Counted from the first letter of the stretch, positions 18,148 to 27,670 are shown. The stretch is 64,000 bases of DNA from Rhodobiaceae bacterium (GCA_020637985.1 JACKJK010000005.1:310001-374000); one strand, 5' to 3'. The notes: a model not told the origin generated them from the letters alone. Translations and numbers: made by a program.

Positions 18148-18813
18148 ATGAATTCCCGGCGCAACACCACACGCACACGACAGGCCCGTGCCGCTCTGGC
18201 TGTTGGCTCGGCTTGCCTGGCCGCGCTGCTGGTTTCGGCCTGCTCCAGCCCGAGCGAGGTGGCGAGCTTCCGGCGCGAGCGTCAGTTCACGACCGGCGAT
18301 CCGCTCGCCATGATCGGCCTGCGCGCGCGCAAGCAGGAGCGCATCGACTACGATCCGCGTTCGCCGCTGGTCATGCCGCCGGCCCCGGACCTGCAGTCGC
18401 CGAAGGAAACGGCGGATCTCGGCACGCAGTGGCCGGACGATCCGGACGCGCGCCGCGCGGCGGAGGAAGAGGCGCGCCAGGAATACCTGCGCACCGAGGC
18501 CCACAAGGTCGACCGCACGCGCGCGCTCAAGCCCAACGAACTCGCCGACTGGGGCCGCGAGGCCGGCATGGTCGATGCCGATCCCAACGACAAGCCGCAG
18601 AGCGGCACGCGCTCGGTGCGTCTGCTGTCGCCCGCTGAATTGCTGCGCGGCCGTCGCGAAAAGCCGGACCCGACCGCCGAGCCGGCACGTCGCACGCTGA
18701 CCGAGCCGCCGGAAGGCTACCGCAAGGCGGTCACCGACGAGAACGGGCAGGTCAACATGGGCGAGGACGAAAAGCCCAAGCGTCGCGGCTTCCTGTCGCG
18801 GCTCGGCTTCTGA
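18148..18813 (+). CDS. Outer-membrane lipoprotein, DUF3035/BamF-like
   Basis: A 221-residue lipoprotein: Arg-rich start, hydrophobic core and lipobox LVSAC with Cys about residue 32. The mature part is charged and Pro-rich, with YDPRSPLVMPPAPDLQSP. That resembles the short motif of alphaproteobacterial DUF3035 proteins, some described as BamF, a subunit of the outer-membrane barrel assembly machine. The C-terminus is basic (KPKRRGFLSRLGF). Its place between lspA and an M16 peptidase pair is, to my knowledge, common in alphaproteobacteria. The family assignment is from pattern memory and needs a profile search. Confidence 0.6.
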   Translation: MNSRRNTTRTRQARAALAVGSACLAALLVSACSSPSEVASFRRERQFTTGDPLAMIGLRARKQERIDYDPRSPLVMPPAPDLQSPKETADLGTQWPDDPDARRAAEEEARQEYLRTEAHKVDRTRALKPNELADWGREAGMVDADPNDKPQSGTRSVRLLSPAELLRGRREKPDPTAEPARRTLTEPPEGYRKAVTDENGQVNMGEDEKPKRRGFLSRLGF

Positions 18814-18954
18814 GCCCTGTCCACGCAACGCACCTCCACCGACATTACCGATCGTTCATTGGCACGCCGCGAAACGCCCCTATATCGTGCCCAGCGATGA
18901 ACGCTGCCGCCGTCGCGCGGCGTCGCAACCCCTGGACGGGAGAAATCCGGTTTC

Positions 18955-20331
18955 ATGATGAGACATACGAACGTGGCTCGCCTCGCCGCCCTTTCGCTGC
19001 TTTGCCTTGCCATGCTCCTGCCCGCGCGCGCCTTCGCCTTCGTCAAGGGCGTCGAGACCTTCGATCTCGCCAACGGCATGCAGGTCGTCGTCATCCCCGA
19101 TCACCGCGCCCCGGTGGTCACCCACATGGTGTGGTACCGGGTCGGCGCCGCCGACGAGCCGACCGGCCAGGCCGGCATCGCCCATTTCCTTGAGCACCTG
19201 ATGTTCAAGGGCACCCGCGCCAACCCGAACGGCACCTTCTCGAAGTACGTCGCCTCCGTCGGCGGCGAGGAGAACGCCTTCACCTCGAGCGACTACACCG
19301 CCTACTACCAGCGCGTCGCCAAGGAGCATCTCGCCGACATGATGCGGCTCGAGGCCGACCGCATGGAAAACCTGGTGCTGACCAGGGAGGTCGTCGATCC
19401 CGAGCGCGATGTCATCATCGAGGAGCGCAAGAGCCGCATCGACAACAGCCCGGACGCGCAGATGTCGGAAGCCCTGTCGGCGGTGCTGTGGTTCGAGCAC
19501 CCCTACGGCCGCCCGGTCATCGGCTGGCTCAACGAGATGGAACAGCTCACCCTCGAGGACGCGATTTCCTATTACGACCGCTACTACACGCCCAACAACG
19601 CCATCCTGATCGTCGCGGGCGATGTCACCACCGACGAGGTGCGGACCCTTGCCGAGCAGACCTACGGCAAGCTGGCGCGGCGCGCCGAACCGCCGGCGCG
19701 CGTGCGCCCCGAGGAACCGGTACACCGCACCGCGCGCATGGTGCGTCTGGCAAGCCCGCTCGTCACGCAGGCCTCGCTGGTGCGCAGCTACGTCGTCCCC
19801 AGCTACACCACTGCGCGCAAGCGCGGCGTCGGCAGCGATTCCGCAGCTCTCGACCTGTTCGCCGAACTCGCCTTCGGCGGCTCGACCAGCGCGCTCTACC
19901 AGAAGCTCGTCGTCGACGAGAAGATCGCCGTTTCGCTCGGCGGCTACTACCGCGGCACCGCGCTCGACGACGGCGAGATGATGATCTACGCAACACCGGC
20001 GCCGGGCGTCAGCCTGGAGACACTGGAAGCGACCATCGATCGCGAACTGGCGGCCTTCCTCGATGCCGACATCGATGCCGCGACGCTCGAGCGCGTCAAG
20101 CGCTCCGTGCTGGCGAGCGCCATCTATGCCCAGGATAGCCAGCAGCGGCTGGCGCGGGTGTTCGGCTCGACGCTGACCACCGGCGGCACCGTCGAGGACG
20201 TGCAGGCCTGGCCGGACCACATCCGCGCCGTCACCGCCGAGGAGGTCTTGCGGGCTGGCCGCAAGTATCTCGATACCAATCGCTCGGCCACCGGCTACCT
20301 CGTGCCGCAGGCACAGGCGCCGCGGTCCTGA
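18955..20331 (+). CDS. M16 zinc metallopeptidase, catalytic subunit
   Basis: A 458-residue secreted peptidase. It has a signal peptide (cleavage near ARAFAF), then the inverted zinc motif HFLEHLMFKGT (HxxEH), with a downstream Glu in the conserved EADRMENL helix. This is the active partner of an M16B pair, like the processing-peptidase beta subunit, and probably degrades small peptides in the periplasm. The ATG at 18955 follows a GGGAG-type site. The partner subunit gene follows after 35 nt. Confidence 0.92.
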   Translation: MMRHTNVARLAALSLLCLAMLLPARAFAFVKGVETFDLANGMQVVVIPDHRAPVVTHMVWYRVGAADEPTGQAGIAHFLEHLMFKGTRANPNGTFSKYVASVGGEENAFTSSDYTAYYQRVAKEHLADMMRLEADRMENLVLTREVVDPERDVIIEERKSRIDNSPDAQMSEALSAVLWFEHPYGRPVIGWLNEMEQLTLEDAISYYDRYYTPNNAILIVAGDVTTDEVRTLAEQTYGKLARRAEPPARVRPEEPVHRTARMVRLASPLVTQASLVRSYVVPSYTTARKRGVGSDSAALDLFAELAFGGSTSALYQKLVVDEKIAVSLGGYYRGTALDDGEMMIYATPAPGVSLETLEATIDRELAAFLDADIDAATLERVKRSVLASAIYAQDSQQRLARVFGSTLTTGGTVEDVQAWPDHIRAVTAEEVLRAGRKYLDTNRSATGYLVPQAQAPRS

Positions 20332-20366
20332 TCCTCTCCCCCTCCAACCGGAACGGGAAAACAGCC

Positions 20367-21704
20367 ATGTCCCTTCGCGCAGTCCGCGTCGGTTTCCTCG
20401 TCGCGGCCGTATTCGCCCTCGTGTCGCTGGCGCATCCGCGGTCCGCCGCCGCCGTCGAGATCCAGCGCTTCACCACCTCCGCCGGCATCAACGTCTGGTT
20501 GGTCGAGGAAGCGACGGTCCCCCTCATCACCCTCAACTTCGCCTGGCACGGCGGTGCCGCGCAGGACGCGCCGGGAAAGGCGGGAACCGCGCGTTTCCTT
20601 ACCTACATGATGGACGAGGGCGCCGGCGACATGAACGCCAAGGCCTACCAGGAGCGCATGGAAGCGCTGGCGATGCGGATGAGTTTCAATGCCGGCCGCG
20701 ACGCCTTCTACGGCGAGTTGCGCACGTTGGTGGAGACCCGCGACGACGCCTTCGAGATGCTGCGCCTAGCCATTAACGAGACGCGCTTCGACGCCGATGC
20801 CTTCGCGCGCATGCGCGACCAGATCCTGACCGGCCTGCGTGACGAGGAGAACGATCCCGATACGATTCTTGCGCGCACCTGGAGCGAGGCCGTCTTCGCC
20901 AATCACCCCTATGGCCGCCCGGTCGAGGGAACCATCGACAGCGTGTCCGCCATCGCCGCAGATGACCTGCGCGACTACAAGGACCGCACCTTCGCCCGCG
21001 AGAACCTTGTGATCGGCGTCGTCGGCGCGATCGGCCGCGAGACGCTGGAGCCGCTTATCGACAAGGTTTTCGGCGGGCTGCCGCTCGAACCGGAACTCGC
21101 TAGGATACCCGACGCCATCATTCCCGACGCATCGTTCCTGCGCCTTGCCGAGCTCGATGTGCCGCAGACGGTCATCCAGTTCGCCCGCCCGGGCCTGCTG
21201 CGTGACGACCCGGATTTCATTCCGGCCTATGTCCTCAACCACATTCTTGGCGGCGGCAGCTTTTCCTCGCGCCTCTACGACGAGGTGCGCGAGAAGCGCG
21301 GTCTCGCCTATTCGGTCTACTCCTACCTCTACCCGCTCGACCACGCCGGCCTCTTCGTCGGCGGCCTCGCCACCCGTGCGGAGCGCGCGCAGGAGGCGGT
21401 CGACATCGTGCGCACCGAGATCGCGCGCATGGCGGACGACGGCGTTACCGAGGAGGAACTGGCTAGCGCCAAGGCCTTCCTGAAGGGGTCGTATGCGCTG
21501 CGTTTCGACACCGGCGACAAGATTGCTGGCCAGCTCGTGCAGATCCAGCTCGAGGACCTCGGCGCCGACTACATCGACAAGCGCAACGCCATGATCGAGG
21601 CCGTCACCATGGGTGATCTCAAGCGCGCCGCCAGACGCCTGCTCGGCGATGGCAAGGTGTTCGTCGTCGCCGTTGGCCGCCCCACTCTCAAGACGGGTGG
21701 GTGA
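20367..21704 (+). CDS. M16 peptidase-like protein, non-catalytic partner
   Basis: A 445-residue exported M16-fold protein (signal peptide about residues 1-28). Where the active partner has HFLEH this one has RFLTYMMDEGAG, so zinc binding is lost. The glycine-rich loop ILGGGSFSSRLYDEVREKRG is intact, as expected for the alpha subunit of a heterodimeric M16B protease, where it guides the substrate. It is encoded directly behind the active subunit. Two tandem 43-nt repeats start 2 nt after the stop codon. Confidence 0.92.
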   Translation: MSLRAVRVGFLVAAVFALVSLAHPRSAAAVEIQRFTTSAGINVWLVEEATVPLITLNFAWHGGAAQDAPGKAGTARFLTYMMDEGAGDMNAKAYQERMEALAMRMSFNAGRDAFYGELRTLVETRDDAFEMLRLAINETRFDADAFARMRDQILTGLRDEENDPDTILARTWSEAVFANHPYGRPVEGTIDSVSAIAADDLRDYKDRTFARENLVIGVVGAIGRETLEPLIDKVFGGLPLEPELARIPDAIIPDASFLRLAELDVPQTVIQFARPGLLRDDPDFIPAYVLNHILGGGSFSSRLYDEVREKRGLAYSVYSYLYPLDHAGLFVGGLATRAERAQEAVDIVRTEIARMADDGVTEEELASAKAFLKGSYALRFDTGDKIAGQLVQIQLEDLGADYIDKRNAMIEAVTMGDLKRAARRLLGDGKVFVVAVGRPTLKTGG

Positions 21705-21706
21705 GC

Positions 21707-21749
21707 GCATCATCCGACCGGAGCGTAGCGAGGATCGATCAGATGATGC
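21707..21749 (+). repeat. 43-nt hairpin repeat, copy 3
   Basis: It starts 2 nt after the stop of the second M16 gene, same orientation as that gene. Ends GCATCATC/GATGATGC; the interior includes CGACCGGAGCG, T, AGCGAGGATCGA. Confidence 0.88.
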
Positions 21750-21762
21750 GAGCAAATGAAAT

Positions 21763-21805
21763 GCATCATCCGACCGGAGCGTAGCGAGGATCGACAGGAT
21801 GATGC
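21763..21805 (+). repeat. 43-nt hairpin repeat, copy 4
   Basis: A tandem copy 13 nt after copy 3, same orientation, differing only in the three bases before the right arm (CAG instead of TCA). Confidence 0.88.
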
Positions 21806-21916
21806 GCGCACACCGCTCGCGTCGCGGCAGCCGCGCAAATCCTGTACCGTCACGCGATGTTGGGCGATTCTGTTCCGGCCTTTCGGTGCGGGATGAATGA
21901 TGCGTGCGGCGGTACC

Positions 21917-23266
21917 ATGAGCAAGGGCAAGAGCGGAACAGGTCCGTTCCGACACGACATCTCGGGCGTTCTTGACGACACCATCGGTCCGCCCGGCCTG
22001 TCGCAGGAGGCCTACGCGCGCACGCTGGCGACCGCCGAGGAGGCGCTTGCGTGGCTGCGCGAGGCAGCGCGCGACGAGACCCTGCCGTTGCTCGCCATGC
22101 CGGACAGGACCGACGACCTTGGGTCGATTGCCGACAGTGCGGCCTGGCTGACGGACGGCACCGGCCATGTCGTGGTACTCGGTACCGGCGGATCGAGCCT
22201 TGGAGGGCAGGCGCTGGCCCAGGTCGCCGGCTGGCACATCCCGGGCGTCCCCGAGGCAACTCCGCAACTGCACTTCCTCGACAATCTCGATCCGCTCAGC
22301 CTGTCCGCCGCGCTCGATGCCCTGCCGCTTGCGAGGACGAAGTTCCTTGTCGTCTCCAAGTCCGGCGGCACCGGCGAAACGCTGATCCAGCTCGCGGTGG
22401 TGGCTGACGCGCTCGCCGCCGCCGGCCTCGACCCGGCAAGCCACCTGCGTGGCCTCACCGAGCCCGGCCGCGAGGGCCAGTCGAACGCGTTGCGCGGACG
22501 CCTTGCCGCGCTCGGTGCGCCAATCGACGAGCACGTTCCCGGCCTCGGCGGACGCTACGCGGCGCTCTCCAACGTCGGCCTCCTGCCCGCCGCGCTCATG
22601 GGCCTCGACCCGGCAGCGGTGCGCAAGGGTGCGGCCGCGGTGCTGGCTCCGTTGTTCGACAACGTTTTGGCGAAGGACTTCGCGCCGGCCGCCGGCGCTT
22701 CGGTGGCGGTTGCCCTGTCGCGCACCAGCCGCGCGCCGGTCAACGTGCTGATGGCCTATTCCGACCGGCTGGAACGCTTCACCCGCTGGTGGGCGCAGCT
22801 TTGGGGGGAGAGCCTCGGCAAGCGCGGCCGCGGCATGACACCGGTTGCCGCCGTTGGCCCCGTCGACCAGCATTCGCAGTTGCAGCTCTGGCTCGACGGG
22901 TCCAACGACAAGCTCGTCACCTTCCTGATGGTCAGATGCGCAGGCACCGGCCCGCAGCTGTCGGAAGATGCTGCCAAGGCCGTCGGCCTCGACGCCATGG
23001 GCGGGCGCACCGTCGGCGATTTCGTCTGGGCCCAGCAGCGCGCCACCGCGGACACGCTGGTCAAGGCGTGCCGTCTCGTGCGCCGCATCACGCTGGAGCG
23101 GGTCGACGCGGAAACCATCGGCGCGCTGATGATGCACTTCATGCTGGAAACCATCATCGCCGCGCGACTTCTGCGCGTCGATCCCTTCGACCAGCCGGCG
23201 GTGGAAGCCGGCAAGGTGCTGGCGAAGGAGTATCTCGCCAAGGCCGGCGCGTCCGGGAAGGCCTGA
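21917..23266 (+). CDS. pgi: Glucose-6-phosphate isomerase
   Basis: A 449-residue SIS-fold enzyme. It has VVLGTGGSSLGGQAL and LVVSKSGGTGETL, the two phosphosugar-binding loops, and WGESLGKRGRGMTPV with the catalytic Glu, followed by VDQHSQLQLWLDG (catalytic His). It interconverts glucose-6-phosphate and fructose-6-phosphate. It is shorter than enterobacterial Pgi (about 550), matching the compact form found in alphaproteobacteria. The start at 21917 is the first ATG near the conserved region; earlier ATGs at 21893 and 21857 are possible. mutL begins 2 nt after its stop. Confidence 0.93.
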   Translation: MSKGKSGTGPFRHDISGVLDDTIGPPGLSQEAYARTLATAEEALAWLREAARDETLPLLAMPDRTDDLGSIADSAAWLTDGTGHVVVLGTGGSSLGGQALAQVAGWHIPGVPEATPQLHFLDNLDPLSLSAALDALPLARTKFLVVSKSGGTGETLIQLAVVADALAAAGLDPASHLRGLTEPGREGQSNALRGRLAALGAPIDEHVPGLGGRYAALSNVGLLPAALMGLDPAAVRKGAAAVLAPLFDNVLAKDFAPAAGASVAVALSRTSRAPVNVLMAYSDRLERFTRWWAQLWGESLGKRGRGMTPVAAVGPVDQHSQLQLWLDGSNDKLVTFLMVRCAGTGPQLSEDAAKAVGLDAMGGRTVGDFVWAQQRATADTLVKACRLVRRITLERVDAETIGALMMHFMLETIIAARLLRVDPFDQPAVEAGKVLAKEYLAKAGASGKA

Positions 23267-23268
23267 GA

Positions 23269-25068
23269 ATGCCGGTCCGCCGCCTGCCCGACACGCTCGT
23301 CGACCGCATCGCCGCGGGCGAGGTGGTCGAGCGTCCCGCGAGCGCCGTCAAGGAACTGGTCGAGAACGCCATCGACGCAGGCGCCAGCCGCATCGACATC
23401 GCCGTCGCGGATGGTGGCAGAAGCCTGATCCGTATCATCGACGATGGCTGCGGCATGGACGCGGGCGACCTCGAACTCGCCGTCGAGCGCCATGCCACCT
23501 CCAAGCTCGGCGGCGACGACCTGCTCGATATCCACACGCTCGGTTTCCGCGGCGAGGCGCTGCCCTCCATCGGCTCTGTGTCGCGCATGAGCGTCACCTC
23601 ACGCGCGCAAGGCGCCGGCGCCCATGCCGTCGAGCTCGACAACGGCCGCAAGAGCGGGCCGAAGCCCGCCGCGCTCAGCCGCGGCACCGTCATCGAGGTG
23701 CGCGACCTGTTCGCCGCCGTGCCAGCGAGGCTGAAGTTCCTCAAGAGCACCACCGCCGAGACCCAGGCCGTCTCCGACGTGGTGCGCCGGCTGGCGCTCG
23801 CCCACCCGCAGGTCGGCTTCGTGCTGTCGTCCGACGGGCGCACGCTGATCGACGCTCCGCCGCAGAAGGCGCCGGACCTCGCGGGCCGGATCGCAAGCGT
23901 CCTCGGCGCCGACTACGCGGACAATGCGATCATGATCGACGCCGAGCGCGAGGGTGTGCGGCTCACCGGGCTTGCCGGCCTGCCGACCTTCCATCGCGGT
24001 TCGGCGCGCTGGCAGTTCCTGTTCGTCAACGGCAGGCCGGTGCGCGACCGCCAGCTGATCTCGGCGATCCGCGCCGGCTACCAGGACGTCTTGGCACGCG
24101 ACCGCTTCCCCTTCGTCTGCCTGTTTGTGTCGCTCAGCCCGCGAGAAGTCGACGTCAACGTCCACCCGGCCAAGGCCGAGGTGCGCTTCCGCGATCCAGG
24201 CCTCGTGCGCGGCCTCGTCGTTTCGGCGCTACGCCGTGCCTTCGCCGATGCCGCGCCACAGACGGCGTCGGAAGACCTGGGCGAGCGCCTCGCCGCGATG
24301 GCGCAGGCGGCAGGGCAGGGGGGCTTTCCGCCGCAGCCCGGCTATCGCACAGGGTTTGCCGAACCGTCGCCCGTCTGGCGCGCGGAACCCGCCCTTTCGC
24401 CTGAACGCCGCGCCGCGCTCGCCGGCCTGTTCGCACCCTCCGCCGACGCCCGCGCCGATGCCGCGCCCGCGTCAGCCGAGGCGATGTCGCTGCCGCTGGG
24501 GGCGGCGAGGGCACAACTGCACGAGACCTACATCGTCGCCCAGACCGGCGACGGCGTCGTCATCGTCGACCAGCACGCCGCCCACGAACGCCTCGTCTAC
24601 GAGCGCATGAAGGCGAGCCTTGCGCGCGACGGCGTCGCCCGCCAGGCGCTGCTGGTGCCCGAGGTCGTCGACCTCGACCCCGCCGACGCTGAGCGCCTGC
24701 TGGCGCGTGCCGATGAACTGGAGCGCCTCGGCTTCGTGGTCGAGGATTTCGGCCCCGGCGCGGTTTGCGTGCGCGAGGTGCCGGCGATGCTGAAGACCGG
24801 CGATGTCGCGGGCCTCCTGCGCGACGTTGCCGACGATCTCGCCGAAATGGACGCCTCCACGCGGTTGGAAGATCGCCTCAACCACGTCGCCGCGACCATG
24901 GCCTGTCATGGCTCGGTGCGTGCCGGCCGCCGCCTGCGGCCCGAGGAGATGAACGCGCTCTTGCGCGAGATCGAGGCGACGCCGAATGCCAGCCAGTGCA
25001 ACCACGGCCGCCCGACCTTCGTGAAGCTCAGCCTCGCCGACATCGAAAAGCTTTTCGGGCGGCGGTAG
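23269..25068 (+). CDS. mutL: DNA mismatch repair protein MutL (endonuclease type)
   Basis: A 599-residue protein. GHKL ATPase motifs: ELVENAIDAGA (about residues 26-36), DDGCGM and GFRGEALPSI. The C-terminal dimerisation domain has DQHAAHERLVYE, a full DQHA-x2-E-x4-E metal motif, plus ACHGSVRAG and CNHGRP. So it is the nicking MutL of bacteria without MutH. It works with MutS to direct excision after replication errors. The ATG overlaps the end region of pgi (2 nt gap, GGGAAGG upstream), so translation may be coupled. Confidence 0.97.
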   Translation: MPVRRLPDTLVDRIAAGEVVERPASAVKELVENAIDAGASRIDIAVADGGRSLIRIIDDGCGMDAGDLELAVERHATSKLGGDDLLDIHTLGFRGEALPSIGSVSRMSVTSRAQGAGAHAVELDNGRKSGPKPAALSRGTVIEVRDLFAAVPARLKFLKSTTAETQAVSDVVRRLALAHPQVGFVLSSDGRTLIDAPPQKAPDLAGRIASVLGADYADNAIMIDAEREGVRLTGLAGLPTFHRGSARWQFLFVNGRPVRDRQLISAIRAGYQDVLARDRFPFVCLFVSLSPREVDVNVHPAKAEVRFRDPGLVRGLVVSALRRAFADAAPQTASEDLGERLAAMAQAAGQGGFPPQPGYRTGFAEPSPVWRAEPALSPERRAALAGLFAPSADARADAAPASAEAMSLPLGAARAQLHETYIVAQTGDGVVIVDQHAAHERLVYERMKASLARDGVARQALLVPEVVDLDPADAERLLARADELERLGFVVEDFGPGAVCVREVPAMLKTGDVAGLLRDVADDLAEMDASTRLEDRLNHVAATMACHGSVRAGRRLRPEEMNALLREIEATPNASQCNHGRPTFVKLSLADIEKLFGRR

Positions 25069-25162
25069 CGCATCCTTCCTGCGACCCCATTTCCGCCACA
25101 CGCCGTGTTTCTGATCGCCGCGGTGACCGGCTGCGGGGGCGCCGGAACGGGGAGATCGTTTC

Positions 25163-25678
25163 ATGCGCAGATATTTTGAATTCAGGACCGTGTCGTGCCT
25201 GCTGGCAGCAGGTGCCATTGCCGGTGTTGCACTGGGCCTTGCCGGCCAATCGGCGTGCGCCGCCGAGCCGTCGCTGGAAAGCTTCATTCCCGGAAGCCAT
25301 GTGGCCGATGTCTATGGCAGCAAGCGCGACGGCAAACGGGACCATACCGGCGTCGATGTCGCGGCCCCGCAGGGAACCCCGATCGCCGCCCCCGCCGATG
25401 CGACCGTCGTCGAGGTCAGTGACCTGTTCCATGGCGAGCCGCGCTACGGCAAGGCCGTCGTCCTGAAGCTCGACGACGGCACGCTCCTCTGGGTGACGCA
25501 TCTCGACGGCTACAGCGTCAGGGCCGGCGACCGGCTTTCCGCTGGCGATGTCTTCGCCACGGTTGGCATGACGCAGTTCATGAAAGTCCCGCACGTCCAC
25601 ATCGAGGCGTACCGGGAAACCGGCGTCGACCGGCGCGTCGATCCCGCCGCGGTCTGGCCGTTCCTGGCGCGCGGCTAG
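25163..25678 (+). CDS. Exported M23-family (LytM) peptidase
   Basis: A 171-residue protein: signal peptide (about residues 1-33, ending SACAAE) then a single LytM domain. Zinc ligands are visible in HTGVDVAAPQGTPI (His and Asp) and HVHIEAY (HxH). Residues between, such as WVTHLDGYSVRAGD, follow the fold. It is probably a periplasmic peptidoglycan endopeptidase. It is short and lacks LysM or coiled-coil parts. Its stop codon overlaps that of the convergent PPOX gene in the tetranucleotide CTAG. Confidence 0.88.
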   Translation: MRRYFEFRTVSCLLAAGAIAGVALGLAGQSACAAEPSLESFIPGSHVADVYGSKRDGKRDHTGVDVAAPQGTPIAAPADATVVEVSDLFHGEPRYGKAVVLKLDDGTLLWVTHLDGYSVRAGDRLSAGDVFATVGMTQFMKVPHVHIEAYRETGVDRRVDPAAVWPFLARG

Positions 25679-26274
25679 TACAGCGTCTCGCGGTATCTCG
25701 CCTCGACGGTGGCCTGGTCGCTCGCTCCGACGTCCATTTGCGCATGGTCGCGGATGATCTCGTTGAGGGTCGCGACGGGCCGGGCCTGCGGCCAGTTTTC
25801 GCTTTTCCAAAGACCGGCCCGCATCGGTGCCTTGCCGCAGTGCAGGAAGATTTCCTCGATTTCGATCCTGAGTACGGTCTTCGGTGCGCGCCCGTTGATG
25901 GCACAGCGTTCGCACAATGCCGGATCGTCGTGGATCGACGCCGTGCCGTTGATGCGCAGCGTCTCGGCGACGCTCGGGATCAGGAACAGCAGCGCGACTT
26001 GCGGGTGCTTCAACAGGTTGAGCAGGCCGTCGATGCGGTTGTTGCCGGGCCGGTCCGGCAACAGCAGGTGCGTATCGTCCTCGACGACGACGAAGCCCGC
26101 GGGGTCGCCCTTCGGCGAGGCATCGAGGCGCTCGCCGTCGCTGGTTGCCAGCACGACGAACGGCGAGTGCGCGATGAAGTTGCGGCAGTGCTTGTCGAGC
26201 GCATGGATCACCTTCGCCGCCGACCTTGGAGTCGCATCGCCGTAGAGTTCGCGCAGACGCGCTTCGGTCATCAT
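25675..26274 (-). CDS. Pyridoxamine 5'-phosphate oxidase-family FMN protein (MSMEG_1061-type)
   Basis: A 199-residue split-barrel flavoprotein. FVVLATSDGERLDASPKGD (about residues 39-57) and LLLPDRPGNNRIDGLLNLL are the FMN-phosphate binding stretches. A later RINGTASIHDD strand and the C-terminal LWKSENWPQAR fit the pattern of the MSMEG_1061-type PPOX proteins. It likely reduces or binds an unknown small molecule with FMN; it is not the vitamin B6 enzyme PdxH. It is monocistronic, and the two leading ATGs (26274 and 26271) cannot be told apart. Confidence 0.8.
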   Translation of the reverse strand: MMTEARLRELYGDATPRSAAKVIHALDKHCRNFIAHSPFVVLATSDGERLDASPKGDPAGFVVVEDDTHLLLPDRPGNNRIDGLLNLLKHPQVALLFLIPSVAETLRINGTASIHDDPALCERCAINGRAPKTVLRIEIEEIFLHCGKAPMRAGLWKSENWPQARPVATLNEIIRDHAQMDVGASDQATVEARYRETLY

Positions 26275-26405
26275 GGGTGTCTCTCCCTTCGCGCCGTACC
26301 GGACGGTACGGCGATGTTACACCGCTCACGCAACCGCGCTACCCTGTTCGTGCATGGCCGCTCACAAATCAGGGCATGCGCAAACAAGGTGGCTGGCGGC
26401 TCTTT

Positions 26406-26521
26406 AGAGCATGTTCCGCTCAAGTTGAACCGACTTGAGCGACAAGAACATGCTCAAGGCTTTGAATCTGAGGCGAATTCTTGTCGTTCAGGTGATTCCA
26501 CCTGAACGGAATGCGCTCTAG
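26406..26521. repeat. Interspersed palindromic element with nested hairpins
   Basis: Two structured halves. The first is a nested palindrome: GAGCATGTTC/GAACATGCTC outside CGCTCAAGT/ACTTGAGCG. The second is GTTCAGGTG, ATTC, CACCTGAAC. The whole is bounded by AGAGC and GCTCT. I recognise near-identical intergenic elements in many Hyphomicrobiales genomes. It lies just before the dipeptidase gene and may contribute to its leader. Confidence 0.8.
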
Positions 26522-26562
26522 TCTATGCTTGCGCCGTTCGGTTCCTTGCACGGAGGTCTCGC

Positions 26563-27630
26563 GTGACCACCACGATCCCCTTCTTCGACGGCCACAACGA
26601 TTTCCTGCTGCGCCTGGCGATGGCGCAGGACCAGCGAGAGGCGCTCTGGCTCGGCGACACCGGCAAGGGCCATCTCGACCTTGCCCGCATGAAACGGGCA
26701 GGCTTCGCCGGCGGCCTGTTCGCCATCTTCGTGCCGCCGCAACCCGAGGACCGCACCGCCAATTTCGCCACGCTGCTGGCGAACCCGCCCTACGATGTGG
26801 CGCTGCCGCCGCTGATGAAGCATCCGCAGGCGCAGCCCGCCGCGCTCCAGATGGCCGGACTGCTGCACTGGATGGCGCGCGCCGCCGCGGACGACTTCGC
26901 CGTCTGCCGCACGGTTGCCGGCATCCGCACCGCGATGAACGCGGGCCGCATCGCCGGCGTCATGCATATGGAGGGCGCCGAGGCGATCGGTCCGGACCTT
27001 GATGCGCTGTACCTGTTCCACGACATGGGCCTGCGCTCGCTCGGTCCGGTGTGGAGCCGACCGACGGTGTTCGGTCACGGCGTGCCGTTCAGATTCCCGG
27101 GCAGCCCCGACACCGGCCCGGGACTGACGCAAACCGGCAAGGACCTCGTGCGCGCCTGCAACGAGCTCGGTATCCTCGTCGACCTGTCGCACCTCAACGA
27201 GGCCGGCTTCGACGACGTCGCCGCGATCTCGGATGCGCCGCTCGTCGCCACCCATTCCAACGCCCACGCGCACTGCCCATCGGCGCGCAACCTTACCGAC
27301 CGCCAGCTGGCGCAGATCCGCGACACCGGCGGCATGGTCGGGCTGAACTTCGCGACCTTCTTCCTGCGCGACGACGGGCGCGCGTCGACCGACATCGGCT
27401 GGGACGTTCTGCTGCGCCACATGGACTATCTGATTGCCCACCTCGGCGAGGATCATGTCGGGCTGGGGTCGGATTTCGACGGCTGCGTCGTGCCGCAGGT
27501 CATCGGCGACGTCACCGGCGTCGGCGGCCTGTTCGAGGCGCTGCGTGCCGCCGGCTACGGCGACGCGCTGCTGGCGAAGCTCGCCCGCGACAACTGGCTC
27601 GCATGCCTCGAACGCACGCTTGGCGGCTGA
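26563..27630 (+). CDS. Membrane dipeptidase-type peptidase (M19)
   Basis: A 355-residue amidohydrolase-fold enzyme with the full M19 ligand set: FDGHNDFLLR (HxD), MHMEGAEAIG (bridging Glu), THSNAHAHCPSARNL (two His) and GLGSDFDGCVVP (Asp). Despite the family name there is no signal peptide, so it is cytoplasmic. It would hydrolyse dipeptides, possibly with D-residues. The start is GTG, with a strong GGAGG 6 nt upstream (26552-26556). Its stop codon lies inside the 44-nt hairpin that follows. Confidence 0.9.
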   Translation: MTTTIPFFDGHNDFLLRLAMAQDQREALWLGDTGKGHLDLARMKRAGFAGGLFAIFVPPQPEDRTANFATLLANPPYDVALPPLMKHPQAQPAALQMAGLLHWMARAAADDFAVCRTVAGIRTAMNAGRIAGVMHMEGAEAIGPDLDALYLFHDMGLRSLGPVWSRPTVFGHGVPFRFPGSPDTGPGLTQTGKDLVRACNELGILVDLSHLNEAGFDDVAAISDAPLVATHSNAHAHCPSARNLTDRQLAQIRDTGGMVGLNFATFFLRDDGRASTDIGWDVLLRHMDYLIAHLGEDHVGLGSDFDGCVVPQVIGDVTGVGGLFEALRAAGYGDALLAKLARDNWLACLERTLGG

Positions 27631-27670
27631 AGCGCTTTGCAGGATTCACTAAGTACGCAAACCGCTTCAG
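27627..27670. terminator. Hairpin between convergent genes
   Basis: CTGAAGCGCTTTGC and GCAAACCGCTTCAG pair over 14 bases with one mismatch, with a 16-nt loop. The dipeptidase TGA is in the left arm, and the next gene ends 3 nt to the right. A two-way terminator is likely, though U-tracts are absent. Confidence 0.45.

Noticed and set aside
14861..18178. A 1105-codon reverse frame opposite ileS and lspA
   Set aside because: It is antisense to conserved catalytic motifs of both genes, and its composition is that of a shadow frame.
21707..21805. Two tandem copies considered as a CRISPR array
   Set aside because: Only two units, a 13-nt spacer, no cas genes, and the same element occurs singly elsewhere.
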